Below, piece by piece: positions 49,782 through 58,159 of a stretch of 64,000 nt of DNA. Source of the DNA: Candidatus Nitrosopumilus sp. (GTDB lineage: Archaea; Thermoproteota; Nitrososphaeria; Nitrososphaerales; Nitrosopumilaceae); contig NZ_JANQTA010000013.1 of the NCBI RefSeq assembly GCF_028278985.1, positions 62,001-126,000 on the forward strand, read 5' to 3'. A model generated the notes under the pieces. That model worked only from the letters and a program-made list of their open reading frames with translations. It was not told the DNA's origin and searched no databases. Position 1 is the first letter of the stretch. The number at the start of each line of letters is the position of its first letter. Made by a program: the position numbers and the translations under genes.

Positions 49782-50054
49782 TTGGCAGCAAAAAAGAAAG
49801 CTACAAAAAGAAAGGTTGCACCAAAAAAGAAAACTGCAACTAAAAAGAAAGTTGCACCAAAAAAGAAAACTGCAACTAAAAAGAAGGCTACTAAATCAAA
49901 AACAAAGAAACCAGCATTTGGTGGATATGCAATAAATTTTGCAGGACGTAAAGAAACTGCTGAACAAATCTTTGGTAAAAAACCAATTGCACCAAGTGAG
50001 ATGACCAAAAAGATCTGGGCATTTGTTAAAGCAAAAAGCCTTTCAAACCGTTAA
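49782..50054 (+). CDS. Histone H1-like Lys-rich tail fused to SWIB-like domain
   Basis: The 90-residue protein starts with TTG. Its first 45 residues are Lys/Ala/Thr-rich, with the unit APKKKTATKKK occurring twice, like histone H1 tails. The rest (PAFGGYAINFAGRKETAEQI, then PSEMTKKIWAFVKAKSLSNR) resembles part of a SWIB/MDM2 domain. The tail should bind DNA without specificity and the domain may contact chromatin proteins. The minus-strand frame over the repeats is a shadow. It follows the riboflavin operon by 36 bp. Confidence 0.75.
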   Translation: MAAKKKATKRKVAPKKKTATKKKVAPKKKTATKKKATKSKTKKPAFGGYAINFAGRKETAEQIFGKKPIAPSEMTKKIWAFVKAKSLSNR

Positions 50055-50062
50055 TCAAACTG

Positions 50063-50082
50063 GTTAACGATTAGTCGTTAAC
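50063..50082. promoter_or_regulatory. 20-bp perfect inverted repeat before hemerythrin gene
   Basis: GTTAACGA and TCGTTAAC are exact 8-bp arms around TTAG. It lies 8 bp after the H1-like gene stop and 68 bp before the hemerythrin ATG. No T-run follows, so an operator is more likely than a terminator. TTAGTCGTT recurs near 58027. Confidence 0.5.
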
Positions 50083-50150
50083 TAATTCTATATTTTAATT
50101 CTCTAAAATAATGAATAAGGTATAGATACTGGATTTTATTTGAAATTATT

Positions 50151-50705
50151 ATGTCAACTGCATCATTAAGAAAAGATCATGATTTAATTGAAAAAGTAAC
50201 AAAAGCAATGGAATCAACTATTCAATTATTATCTGATGGAAAACAAATCCCAGAATCAATTTTACTTCCTGTAATTGATTTTACAAAAAACTTTACTGAT
50301 GTCTGTCATCATAGTAAAGAAGAAAACTCTCTATTCCCTGCATTAGAACAAGCAGGAATGCCCAAAAACATGGGACCTATTGCAATGATGCTGATGGATC
50401 ATGAACGTTCACGTGAAATTGGACATAACATGGAAGAATCTGCTAAAGAATATCTTTCCTCAGGAGATTCTACCAATCTAATTAACCATATGAAACAATA
50501 TGTCGAACATATCACAGAACATTTGTGGAAAGAAAATAATCGATTATTCATGATGGCTGAAGCTCGATTACAGTATGTTTCTGAAAAAGTCGATAAAGAA
50601 CTTAATGAAATTGAAGATTCAAGACTAAGTGATCTAGGAAAATCTAGAGATCATTATGAACAATTAGCTGAAAACCTAACCAAGGAAGTAGCAAATCAGG
50701 AGTAA
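50151..50705 (+). CDS. Hemerythrin HHE-domain protein (184 aa)
   Basis: The 184-residue helical-bundle protein has the iron ligands of hemerythrin: H in LRKDHDLIEKV, H and E in VCHHSKEENSLFPALE, H in LMDHERSREIGHNM, and H and E in VEHITEHLWKENNRLF. Such proteins bind oxygen or nitric oxide, or sense them, at a di-iron site. A C-terminal helix (about 140-184) could be an interaction or coiled segment. It is cytoplasmic. A small acidic protein gene follows 5 bp later. In an ammonia oxidiser NO is a plausible ligand, but that is inference. Confidence 0.9.
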   Translation: MSTASLRKDHDLIEKVTKAMESTIQLLSDGKQIPESILLPVIDFTKNFTDVCHHSKEENSLFPALEQAGMPKNMGPIAMMLMDHERSREIGHNMEESAKEYLSSGDSTNLINHMKQYVEHITEHLWKENNRLFMMAEARLQYVSEKVDKELNEIEDSRLSDLGKSRDHYEQLAENLTKEVANQE

Positions 50706-50710
50706 TCTCT

Positions 50711-51013
50711 TTGACAAATAGCGTATTTGGTCAGGTTATAGGAGTAAGAAAATTTTCTAATGATGATATCGAAGTTGATTTTTATCACGAGGATGAAGTT
50801 TCAACATATCGTTACTCTTCAGATCCCAGTAGATTAGGCAATTTCCCAAAAAATCTAATCGAATCACTCTGCTCAGTATTGGCTACAGAAATTTGTGTTG
50901 AAATATTCTTTGACGATTCTGGAAATCCTTCCCATATTGAAATGGAAGAATGTGATGATGAAGAAGAGGATGATGAAGAATTTGACGAGGACTATGTTTC
51001 AGAGGAATCATGA
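50711..51013 (+). CDS. Small acidic-tailed hypothetical protein (100 aa)
   Basis: The TTG-initiated protein has a compact alpha/beta domain (FGQVIGVRKFSNDDIEVDFY, then FPKNLIESLCSVLATEI) and an acidic tail of about 25 residues (ECDDEEEDDEEFDEDYV). It starts 5 bp after the hemerythrin gene, so they form an operon. The tail suggests interaction with basic proteins or nucleic-acid mimicry. No family is recognised. Confidence 0.65.
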   Translation: MTNSVFGQVIGVRKFSNDDIEVDFYHEDEVSTYRYSSDPSRLGNFPKNLIESLCSVLATEICVEIFFDDSGNPSHIEMEECDDEEEDDEEFDEDYVSEES

Positions 51014-51097
51014 ACTCCAAATGTATCTTGGAGACCAAGGCGTTCCAAAGATCTCACTGATCTTCACTCAATAACGATGTCATCAAGTATCCTCGTC

Positions 51098-51112
51098 TAC
51101 TAATAATTAGTA
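51098..51112. terminator. Palindrome between convergent genes
   Basis: TACTAAT-A-ATTAGTA is a perfect palindrome at 51098-51112, between convergent stops at 51013 and 51148. Its position suits a bidirectional terminator or a boundary, though there is no T-run. Confidence is low. Confidence 0.3.
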
Positions 51113-51147
51113 AAAACCATACTTAAGGGATGCGTAGATTTTCACAG

Positions 51148-52551
51148 TTATTCCACATAATGATGATGAACTAAATTATCATAGAATCTAACCGATTTTA
51201 TGTTAACAAATTCAAGCATTCCATAACGCGATAATTCTCTTCCAAATCCACTGTGTTTAATTCCTCCAAATGGAATTCTTGGATCAGAAACAACTACATT
51301 GTTTACACTAACAATTCCTGATTCAATTCGTCTAGAGATTTTTTCTGCTTTGGCCAAATCTTTGGTCCAAATAGTAGCACCTAATCCAAATTCAATATCA
51401 TTTGCCATTTTAATGGCCTCACTTTCATTTTCTACAATAGTAATAGGTGCAACTGGACCAAATGTTTCTTCATTGGCAATTCTCATGTTTGACTTTACAT
51501 TAGTAAGGATTGTAGGTTCATAGAAATATCCCTTGTCTCCTTTCTGTTTTCCACCTAGAAGGATTTCAGCACCTTTTTCTTTTGCATCTTCAACGATTTC
51601 TGAGATTGTATCAAAACCATCTTTACTTGACAAAGGACCAATATCGGTCTCTATTGAAGTTGGATCTCCAATTTTTAATTGAGAAGCTTTTTTGATAAAT
51701 AATTCAATGAAATCTTTTGCAATATTTTTTCCAACAAAAAATCTTTTTGATGCTACACAACTTTGACCACAATTGATGAATCTGCCTTTTACAGCACCTT
51801 CAGCTGCTTTTTCAATAATTGCATCATCTAAAACTATGAAAGGATCACTTCCACCTAATTCTAAAACACATTTTTTTAGATTTAGAGCTGCTCTTTCTCC
51901 AACTTTTGCACCTGCATTGGTGCTTCCAGTGAATGTTACTGCATTTACATCTGAATCAATCAAACTATTTGCAGAATCTACACTGCCAACTACTGTTTGA
52001 AAAACTCCATCAGGAATTCCTGATTCAGTAAACGCTTTTTCTATTTCTATGCCTGATTGCATAGTAACTCTAGAAGGTTTCATCACAATGACGTTTCCTG
52101 CCATTAAACATGGTGCAGCAAATCGAAGTGCCTGCCAATAAGGAAAATTCCATGGCATTATAGAACCTATTACTCCAAGTGGTTCAAAAGTCAGAAAACT
52201 CTTTCGAGCATCTGTATTTAGTACTTCATCAGAAAGAAAACTATCTCCATGATCTGCGTAGAATTCTAATGCCCAAGCACATTTTTCTACTTCTCCAATA
52301 GATTCTTTGAGAACTTTACCCATTTCTGCAGTAACAACTTTTGCAAGTTCTACCTTGTTCTTTTTTAGATATTCAACTAGATTATAGACATAACTTCTAC
52401 GTTTTTCATAATCTTTTTTCCATTCTGGAAAAGCTCTTTTTGCTTTGCCAACTAAATCAAACACTTGAGATTTATCCATAGGCGAATATGATTGGATTTC
52501 TTCTCCTGTTGCTGGATTTACGGTAACGAGTTTGTTCAGGGCTTTATCCAA
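51148..52551 (-). CDS. NAD(P)-dependent aldehyde dehydrogenase (succinate-semialdehyde type)
   Basis: The 467-residue enzyme is a full-length aldehyde dehydrogenase. IGSIMPWNFPYWQALRFAAP, FTGSTNAGAKVGERAA, CVLELGGSDPFIVL with the catalytic Glu, INCGQSCVASKRFFVGK with the nucleophile Cys, and ETFGPVAPITIV are all present. SGFGRELSRYGMLEFVNIKS near the end resembles succinate-semialdehyde dehydrogenases. It oxidises a small aldehyde to the acid. Succinic semialdehyde is an intermediate of the archaeal 4-hydroxybutyrate cycle, so a link is possible. The start is TTG at 52551. Confidence 0.9.
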   Translation of the reverse strand: MDKALNKLVTVNPATGEEIQSYSPMDKSQVFDLVGKAKRAFPEWKKDYEKRRSYVYNLVEYLKKNKVELAKVVTAEMGKVLKESIGEVEKCAWALEFYADHGDSFLSDEVLNTDARKSFLTFEPLGVIGSIMPWNFPYWQALRFAAPCLMAGNVIVMKPSRVTMQSGIEIEKAFTESGIPDGVFQTVVGSVDSANSLIDSDVNAVTFTGSTNAGAKVGERAALNLKKCVLELGGSDPFIVLDDAIIEKAAEGAVKGRFINCGQSCVASKRFFVGKNIAKDFIELFIKKASQLKIGDPTSIETDIGPLSSKDGFDTISEIVEDAKEKGAEILLGGKQKGDKGYFYEPTILTNVKSNMRIANEETFGPVAPITIVENESEAIKMANDIEFGLGATIWTKDLAKAEKISRRIESGIVSVNNVVVSDPRIPFGGIKHSGFGRELSRYGMLEFVNIKSVRFYDNLVHHHYVE

Positions 52552-52593
52552 ATTTGTCTCCTATTTAATCTAGTAAGTTATTTTTCAAAAATT

Positions 52594-53109
52594 TTAGAAA
52601 ATTTGTTGCATATCTTTTTTGATTTCATCAATCTTTTTTGAATATGCTTTCTTTGATTTGTCATTCTTTTTTAGATTTAGAACACTTGTGCAAGATGGGC
52701 ACTTGAACATTCCTTCTAGTGCTTCTTCAAAAGTAACTCTTGGGCAATCTTCATTTCCACAGTGGTAAAAGTCTGATGCATTTTCAAAATCTAATCTTTG
52801 TTGCAATCTTTCAGAAATTTTCTTTTTTTGATTCTCGATGAAATTTTCAACTTCTTCTCTTCTAGTACGCCATCTATAGACAAACCAGCCTTTTCTTTCA
52901 TCTTTAACTCTAATTCCAGTAATCAATGATTTGCCAAATAGATCATACAAGACCTTTCTTACCATATTGATTCTCAAGCCTGTAGAACTAGCAATTTCTT
53001 CATCTGTGGCATCTTCTGCTTTCAAGAGTGAACGGGCAACTTTGAGGTATTCATCGCCTCCAATCATAGAAGCAATTCTTACAAATGGATCCTCGTATTT
53101 GTCAACCAA
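52594..53109 (-). CDS. tfe: Archaeal transcription initiation factor TFE (TFIIE-alpha)
   Basis: The 171-residue protein has a TFE winged helix (about 5-90: ARSLLKAEDATDEEIASSTG, NMVRKVLYDLFGKSLI, RWRTRREEVENFI) and a C-terminal zinc ribbon (HCGNEDCPRVTF, MFKCPSCTSVL). TFE helps RNA polymerase open the promoter with TBP and TFB. A Lys-rich tail follows. It lies downstream of aTrm56 on the same strand, 26 bp away. Confidence 0.94.
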   Translation of the reverse strand: MVDKYEDPFVRIASMIGGDEYLKVARSLLKAEDATDEEIASSTGLRINMVRKVLYDLFGKSLITGIRVKDERKGWFVYRWRTRREEVENFIENQKKKISERLQQRLDFENASDFYHCGNEDCPRVTFEEALEGMFKCPSCTSVLNLKKNDKSKKAYSKKIDEIKKDMQQIF

Positions 53110-53135
53110 CTCTAATCACTCCCAATTTTCTACTA

Positions 53136-53669
53136 TTAATCCCTTGTTTCTGAAACCTCTACATTTTTTCCATTTTTTGTAGGCACAATCTTCCTTTTTG
53201 CATTAGGAAATGCTTTTTCAAATTGCTTTCCGGTTTGAATTCTATCCAAAAGTACTGCTAATGCACTGATTTCTGAATGAGGTTGACTTCCAACTCCGAC
53301 ATTGTAATCTGCTAATTCGTATATATCTCTAGGAACCTTTTCAGCCCCTACAACTATCAACAATTTTTCTTCATTCTGAAGTTCTTTCTGAGCATCATTA
53401 ATTTTTTCACCATACATAGTCAAATGTACAATTTTGAAATTTTCTTCTTTCTTCTTTTTTACAATTGATTTCCACTTTTCAATAAATTCAATTTCAAAAT
53501 TCCCTCCCCAGGTTTTATTGATTTTATCCAAAGTTTCTTTAATTTCTGGATTAACTTCTGTCATGTATATTTTCTCAGCACCAAAAGATCTTGAAACTAA
53601 AGCTACATGTGTAGTGACTCTATCATCTCTAACTACTCTCTGACCAATTCTAACTACTTCAATAATCAT
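53136..53669 (-). CDS. trm56: tRNA (cytidine-56-2'-O)-methyltransferase aTrm56
   Basis: The 177-residue protein matches archaeal aTrm56, a SPOUT methyltransferase. VVRIGQRVVRDDRVTTHVALVSRSF is the N-terminal signature; KIVHLTMYGEKIND and LLIVVGAEKVPRDIYELADYNV form the knot with SAM-binding site. SQPHSEISALAVLLDRI follows. It methylates the ribose of C56 in the T-loop of tRNAs. It lies 8 bp downstream of hflX on the same strand. Confidence 0.93.
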   Translation of the reverse strand: MIIEVVRIGQRVVRDDRVTTHVALVSRSFGAEKIYMTEVNPEIKETLDKINKTWGGNFEIEFIEKWKSIVKKKKEENFKIVHLTMYGEKINDAQKELQNEEKLLIVVGAEKVPRDIYELADYNVGVGSQPHSEISALAVLLDRIQTGKQFEKAFPNAKRKIVPTKNGKNVEVSETRD

Positions 53670-53677
53670 TTTCTATC

Positions 53678-54775
53678 TCACTCCCAATTTTCCTTTTTAA
53701 ATTTTGAAGAATTATTACTAGGAACAATATTTCCAATTAATTCTTTTAGTTCATTGATATTTTTTCCGTTCTTTGCTGAAACATTAATCCATTTTTTATT
53801 CTCAACCAAATTCAATATTTTGATTTTTTCGTTTAATTCTTCATTTTTAATCAAATCTGATTTATTTAATGCATAAATCATTTTCTCTTTTTCAATTCCT
53901 AATTCACTTAATGTTCTCATACAACTAGCAAATTTCTTTTTTAGATCAAAAATTGAATCACTAATGTCAATTACAACAATTACTACATCAGTATATCCCA
54001 ATTCTTCTAATGTTGATTTGAAAGCATCAATCATGTATGCTGGTAGTTTACTGATAAAACCAACAGTATCTGAAATTAAAAATGGCTCACGATTAATGTT
54101 AACTCTTCTTGTAGTTGTTGAAAGTGTAGTGAATAATTCTTCACTCTGAGTTCTGGTCTCCCCTGTCATCTTGTTAAATAGCGTAGTTTTGCCTGCTGAA
54201 GTATATCCTGCAAGTGAAATGGTTTTGAAACCCATTCTTTTTCGTCCTTGCCTGTGAAGTTCTCTTTGTTTACCTGCTTTTTCTAATTTTGATCTTATTG
54301 TCTGCATCCTATGTTTGATGTCATTATAGTAAACATCAACTTCGAATTTCCCAATTCCCATAAATCCTGGTTGTTCTCCCATACTTGATAATCGAACTTT
54401 TTCTTTTGCTCTTGCCATTTCATACCTTAATTGTGCTAGCTTTACTTGCATTTTTGATTCAGAACTGGAAGCTCTACTCTCAAAAATTTCTAGGATTAAT
54501 GTTTCTCGATCCAAAACCTCTCTATGAAGAATTGATGCAAGATTGTAATTTTGACTTGGTTTTAGAATCTCATCAAAAATAATTACATCGGGTCTTAATT
54601 TTTCAGAAATTTCTTGTAATCGTTCTAAAATACCACCACTTATTCCATATTTTGGTCTCTTCAAAAATTTCTGTTTGATTGTATGAACTATCTCATAATC
54701 TGCTGCATCACATAATCCCTTTGCTTCATTTATCGCATCTTCCTTTTCATATGTAATCAAAATGGCAGATTTCAT
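53678..54775 (-). CDS. hflX: GTPase HflX
   Basis: The 365-residue protein has the HflX glycine-rich N-domain ([34 protein letters not shown]), a helical middle part ([20 protein letters not shown]) and the G-domain. The G motifs are G1 [14 protein letters not shown]3 DTVGFI, G4 NKSD and G5-like NVSAKNG. HflX splits or rescues ribosomes under stress. It is first in the hflX-trm56-tfe run on the minus strand. The length is normal for archaeal members. Confidence 0.94.
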   Translation of the reverse strand: MKSAILITYEKEDAINEAKGLCDAADYEIVHTIKQKFLKRPKYGISGGILERLQEISEKLRPDVIIFDEILKPSQNYNLASILHREVLDRETLILEIFESRASSSESKMQVKLAQLRYEMARAKEKVRLSSMGEQPGFMGIGKFEVDVYYNDIKHRMQTIRSKLEKAGKQRELHRQGRKRMGFKTISLAGYTSAGKTTLFNKMTGETRTQSEELFTTLSTTTRRVNINREPFLISDTVGFISKLPAYMIDAFKSTLEELGYTDVVIVVIDISDSIFDLKKKFASCMRTLSELGIEKEKMIYALNKSDLIKNEELNEKIKILNLVENKKWINVSAKNGKNINELKELIGNIVPSNNSSKFKKENWE

Positions 54776-54811
54776 GACTATTTTCCAGAGTAATGTTATC
54801 TTAATAGTTGC

Positions 54812-55858
54812 TTAGGCCGATTTTTTTAATGCCTTTTCAATATTCATGTTCAACACAATTTCAGATATATCACTGGCATATTCGGAAATTCTACGTATAT
54901 TCTCGGTCATTCTTCTTACCCTGTAAATCTCTTCATCATCTTTTAGTGATTTTGAGGCATCTCTAACTTTCTTCTCAAATTTTGCTATTTCATTGGTCTT
55001 TTCAATGGTTTTTTCTGCCTGAGAATAATCTTCTTTGAACAAGGCAAGGCATGCTTCATCTAAGACAGATAAGCTAAAGTCATTCATATCTTGTAATTTT
55101 TGGAGAATTTCTTTTTTGATTGATTTTTTAAATTCCAAAAGATCTGTTGCAATAAATGCAGCATGATCTCCTGTTCTCTCAATATTTTTGACTACGAGTC
55201 TATATCCTAAACAATTTCGTGCATTTCTGAAACCCATTTCTTTTAACATGTGTTCATTTTGAATTGCTATTTTTAATTGACGAATTATATAGAATCCAAA
55301 TCTGTCTACCTCATCATCAGTGTTAATGACTTCTTGTGCAAGATCTAAATTATTCTCTTTTACTGCTAATAGTGCATCACTTGACATTGATTTTGCCAAG
55401 TGAATCATTCTTTTGAAAGCCCCATCTACAGAAAGTTCCAGTAAATTAACTAGTACTTGTACAGTTATACCTCCACTTGAATCCGAAATTATTTCTGAAC
55501 CCATTAACATTCGTTTTACGGCTTCTTTGACAGTGTTTCTTTGATTGGGGTTTAATCTTCCATTTTTTGGTTTTACATTTATCGTCTTAAATCCCAGAAA
55601 ATACAAAGAAATCAATTTTCTAACAATTGAAGATGCTTCTTCTTCAATGTCAATTTCTATTACTGCATCTTCCTTTTTTTGGGTTCTTGATTCAAATTTT
55701 GGTGGGTATAATTCTAAAGTTGAAGATCCTTTTCTAATCATTCTGATTTGGTCTCCTTGTTTTAATCCTAAATCCATAATCCATTGTTTTGGCAATGAAA
55801 CTATGTAGGATGACTTGCCAGTAAACTGGATTTTTCTAGTTTCCTCTCTTTCTTCCAT
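54812..55858 (-). CDS. AbrB-PhoU fusion, phosphate-uptake-like regulator
   Basis: The 348-residue protein has an N-terminal SpoVT/AbrB DNA-binding domain (about 8-50: TGKSSYIVSLPKQWIMDLGL, GDQIRMIRKGSSTLEL) followed by PhoU-like helical bundles (about 110-340). The FRNARNCLGYRLVVKNIERT and IRRISEYASDISEIVLNMNI segments are typical PhoU metal-binding helices with GDH/E-type acidic residues. Such archaeal fusions probably repress phosphate-transport genes when phosphate is plentiful. No phosphate transporter is adjacent, so the target is unknown. Confidence 0.9.
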   Translation of the reverse strand: MEEREETRKIQFTGKSSYIVSLPKQWIMDLGLKQGDQIRMIRKGSSTLELYPPKFESRTQKKEDAVIEIDIEEEASSIVRKLISLYFLGFKTINVKPKNGRLNPNQRNTVKEAVKRMLMGSEIISDSSGGITVQVLVNLLELSVDGAFKRMIHLAKSMSSDALLAVKENNLDLAQEVINTDDEVDRFGFYIIRQLKIAIQNEHMLKEMGFRNARNCLGYRLVVKNIERTGDHAAFIATDLLEFKKSIKKEILQKLQDMNDFSLSVLDEACLALFKEDYSQAEKTIEKTNEIAKFEKKVRDASKSLKDDEEIYRVRRMTENIRRISEYASDISEIVLNMNIEKALKKSA

Positions 55859-55948
55859 AAACTACTGAAATTTTACATATCTATATAGTTTTGTCCTTTT
55901 CATATGGTTTATCACTCAACTAATATTTAGAAAATTTTTTTTGAAATT

Positions 55949-56422
55949 ATGGAACCAGTCATAAAATTAAAGCATACAATTGACGCTTTGTTTGGAGTAG
56001 GTGTATCAAAGCATTTACCAAAAAATCTTGATATGACATTTTCAAGAAAGACTGGAAGAATTCGAACTGTTTTTCATGAGGACAAATTGCTTTGTACTCT
56101 AAGAATTGATGGAGGTTTGGCAATCAGTCCCTATTTTGCCCAAATCTTGTTGAAAAATAAAAAATTCAAAGAAAATTGTGTAGAGATTAATCAAGATGCT
56201 GCACCATTTGTTCAAGAAGGGCGTTCAGTATTCTGTAAACATGTAGTTTGGTGTGGAAAAAATGTAAAGATTGCAGCTGATACTCCTGTTTTATTCAAAA
56301 ATAAAGTAATTGCAGTTGGTAGAGCAATTCTGTCTAAAGAAATGATTGATGATTTTGATAGGGGTGTAGCCATTAAAGTCAGAGATAGTTTAAAAAGTCC
56401 AAAGGAGAAAAAAGAACTATGA
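55949..56422 (+). CDS. PUA-domain RNA-binding protein (157 aa)
   Basis: The 157-residue protein has a C-terminal PUA domain (about 75-150: VEINQDAAPFVQEGRSVFCK, then DTPVLFKNKVIAVGRAIL). This fold binds RNA in pseudouridine synthases and archaeosine transglycosylases. The N-terminal part (KLKHTIDALFGVGVSKHLPK) resembles archaeal PUA proteins related to Tma20/MCT-1. It overlaps the NAC gene by 4 bp, giving it a translation-related operon context. Its exact role is not known. Confidence 0.88.
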   Translation: MEPVIKLKHTIDALFGVGVSKHLPKNLDMTFSRKTGRIRTVFHEDKLLCTLRIDGGLAISPYFAQILLKNKKFKENCVEINQDAAPFVQEGRSVFCKHVVWCGKNVKIAADTPVLFKNKVIAVGRAILSKEMIDDFDRGVAIKVRDSLKSPKEKKEL

Positions 56423-56760
56423 TGCGTGGAGGAAATCGCGAAATGCGACGAATGATGGATAAGATGGGACTTGATATGAATGAGCTTCCAAATGTTCAAG
56501 AGGTAATAATTAAAACTGATAAAAAAGAAATCATTATTTCAAAACCTTCAGTCACTGAAATGAAAGCCAAAGATAATTCAATTTTTACTGTCACTGCAGA
56601 TGGCTATGAGGAGAAAGAACTTGAGGTTCCAATCTTCTCTGAAGAGGACATCCAATTAGTATGTCAACAGGCAGGAGTTGATGAAGAAAAGGCCAAAAGT
56701 GCATTGGAAGAGGCCAAGGGCGATCTTGCAAGAGCTATCTTACTCTTGACTACAGGATAG
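56419..56760 (+). CDS. nac: Nascent polypeptide-associated complex protein (alpha-NAC)
   Basis: The 113-residue protein has the archaeal NAC domain (about 15-70: ELPNVQEVIIKTDKKEIIIS, KPSVTEMKAKDNSIFTVTAD) and a C-terminal UBA domain (about 72-113: EEDIQLVCQQAGVDEEKAKS, ALEEAKGDLARAILLL). It forms homodimers that bind emerging nascent chains at the ribosome. It overlaps the PUA gene by 4 bp. The N-terminal Arg-rich stretch (RGGNREMRRMMDKMG) is typical. Confidence 0.95.
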   Translation: MMRGGNREMRRMMDKMGLDMNELPNVQEVIIKTDKKEIIISKPSVTEMKAKDNSIFTVTADGYEEKELEVPIFSEEDIQLVCQQAGVDEEKAKSALEEAKGDLARAILLLTTG

Positions 56761-56819
56761 GCAGTTTTGTGCCTAAAAATGAATGATTTAAGTAATGGAT
56801 TTGCTGGATTTTTGGTATA

Positions 56820-57155
56820 ATGAGTAACGTTGCAGAATCTAAAGTAACTGGAATTGTAAAATCATTAAATGCTCTAGAGGATGATCTTGATTCTCTAAAT
56901 TCTAAAGTTGCAGATATGAAAAAACAATTGGCAGTAAAAGCACAAACAGAAATAGATTCCTTACTTGAAAAAACTCGTCAAATGGCCACTCAAGAGGCAG
57001 AAGTCATTATCAATTCCTCTAAAGACAAGGCCACAGCAGAATCCTCCAAAATCTCTCAGGAAGGTGAGGCTAAATTAGCAGAAATTCAATCAAAAATTGA
57101 TGCAAATTTTGACGAAGCCGTAAAACATGTTGTGTCAACAGTTTTGAAGGCATAA
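56820..57155 (+). CDS. ahaH: A-type ATP synthase subunit H-like coiled-coil protein
   Basis: The 111-residue protein is almost entirely helical, with Ala/Lys/Glu heptads (LEDDLDSLNSKVADMKKQLA, EKTRQMATQEAEVIINSSKD). The end AVKHVVSTVLKA fits the H/G subunit of archaeal V/A-type ATP synthases, which forms the peripheral stalk. It follows the NAC gene by 59 bp. No other ATPase subunit lies in the window downstream, so the assignment rests on sequence form. Confidence 0.72.
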   Translation: MSNVAESKVTGIVKSLNALEDDLDSLNSKVADMKKQLAVKAQTEIDSLLEKTRQMATQEAEVIINSSKDKATAESSKISQEGEAKLAEIQSKIDANFDEAVKHVVSTVLKA

Positions 57156-57176
57156 ACCTAAATCTCATATTTCCTT

Positions 57177-57839
57177 TTGCCAAATATCGATCCTTTACTT
57201 AATGCCCGTATTGGAATTGCTACCACATATGGTAGACCATACTACAGATTTTCCACCTATCTGAAAACTCTGGATTTGGCCTTTGATTCTATTCTTCCAG
57301 AAGAAATTCTAGATTATTCTGGAAATCTAGTTTTTACCACTCAAGAAGAATCCCCAAAAGAATGTCAAAAACCGCTACTACATGAGGATATTTTTGAACA
57401 TCCACCAACTGTTATCAAAGGAAAAATGATGCAAAAATTATCATTTAGTTTTGAAGAAGAAGATCTTGTTTTGGGAGTTGATCCTGGACAAAGAATTGGT
57501 CTATCTGTATGCTACTTTGGAAAAGAAATTGAGAGCTCATTTTATTCTTCAGTTGAAGATTTGGTTTTTCATATCATCAAAGTCATGGGAGGATTACGGG
57601 CTAAAAGAAAAATTGTAAAAATTGGTGATGGTAATATGCAGATTGCAAAAGAAATAGCATCAATGTTAAATCTCAAATTTTGTTCTTCATTTGAATTAGA
57701 ATTTGTTGATGAGAAAAAGACCAGCCCCAAAATCAAAAATTTCAATCAAAGAGGAAAACGTGATATGTTATCGGCAAAATTTATTTCTCAACGTGATGGA
57801 TATCGATTTTCGGTTCAGCCATTATCAATCACTGGATAA
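57177..57839 (+). CDS. RuvC/RNase H-fold-like hypothetical protein (220 aa)
   Basis: The protein starts with TTG at 57177, 21 bp after the ahaH-like gene. Residues about 96-110 read LVLGVDPGQRIGLSV, the Asp-containing first strand typical of RuvC and YqgF nuclease folds. Later acidic residues follow (IVKIGDGN, then ELEFVDEK). The C-terminus is basic (KIKNFNQRGKRDMLSAKFIS). The N-terminal 85 residues are helical and unrecognised. It may be a nuclease or Holliday-junction protein, but only one motif is clear. Confidence 0.65.
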   Translation: MPNIDPLLNARIGIATTYGRPYYRFSTYLKTLDLAFDSILPEEILDYSGNLVFTTQEESPKECQKPLLHEDIFEHPPTVIKGKMMQKLSFSFEEEDLVLGVDPGQRIGLSVCYFGKEIESSFYSSVEDLVFHIIKVMGGLRAKRKIVKIGDGNMQIAKEIASMLNLKFCSSFELEFVDEKKTSPKIKNFNQRGKRDMLSAKFISQRDGYRFSVQPLSITG

Positions 57840-58159
57840 TTCTTCTCAAAAATCCAAATTTTATTCAAAAAAAATCATGGTACAATTATGAAAGTATGAG
57901 AAAATAATATAATTTCTATATGTTTTAAAAAAAAATTTGTAATTTTTTGTAAAACGACTATATTGGTATTCATTATTTTTTCAAAAAACCGTATTTTGGA
58001 ACAAGCTATACATATTTATTGAAGATTTAGTCGTTTTTTTTGAAACTAATAATTTTGATCGACTAATTTCTTGTAATTATTTCATATTTTTATAAAAATT
58101 TACTAAAAAATTGTCGATCCATGCTTATATAGTTATGAATTCTATAATACAACACCAAG
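57840..58159. other. AT-rich intergenic region with long inverted repeat (320 bp)
   Basis: No credible coding frame is visible. AAAACGACTA at 57951-57960 is exactly complementary to TAGTCGTTTT at 58028-58037, with 67 bases between and a T-run after the second arm. CGACTA recurs at 58064. Near 58120, GCTTATATAG looks like the TATA of the next gene. The repeat could bound a small RNA or be a pair of regulator half-sites. Confidence 0.5.

Noticed and set aside
49772-50008. Minus-strand frame of 78 residues rich in Phe, Ala and Val
   Set aside because: It is the antisense shadow of the Lys-rich repeat gene at 49782; its hydrophobic look comes from the AAG/AAA repeats read in reverse.
57874-57896. 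TGGTACA operator copy after the RuvC-like gene
   Set aside because: The left arm is exact, but the right arm (GTATGAG) does not match and no gene starts at the expected distance.
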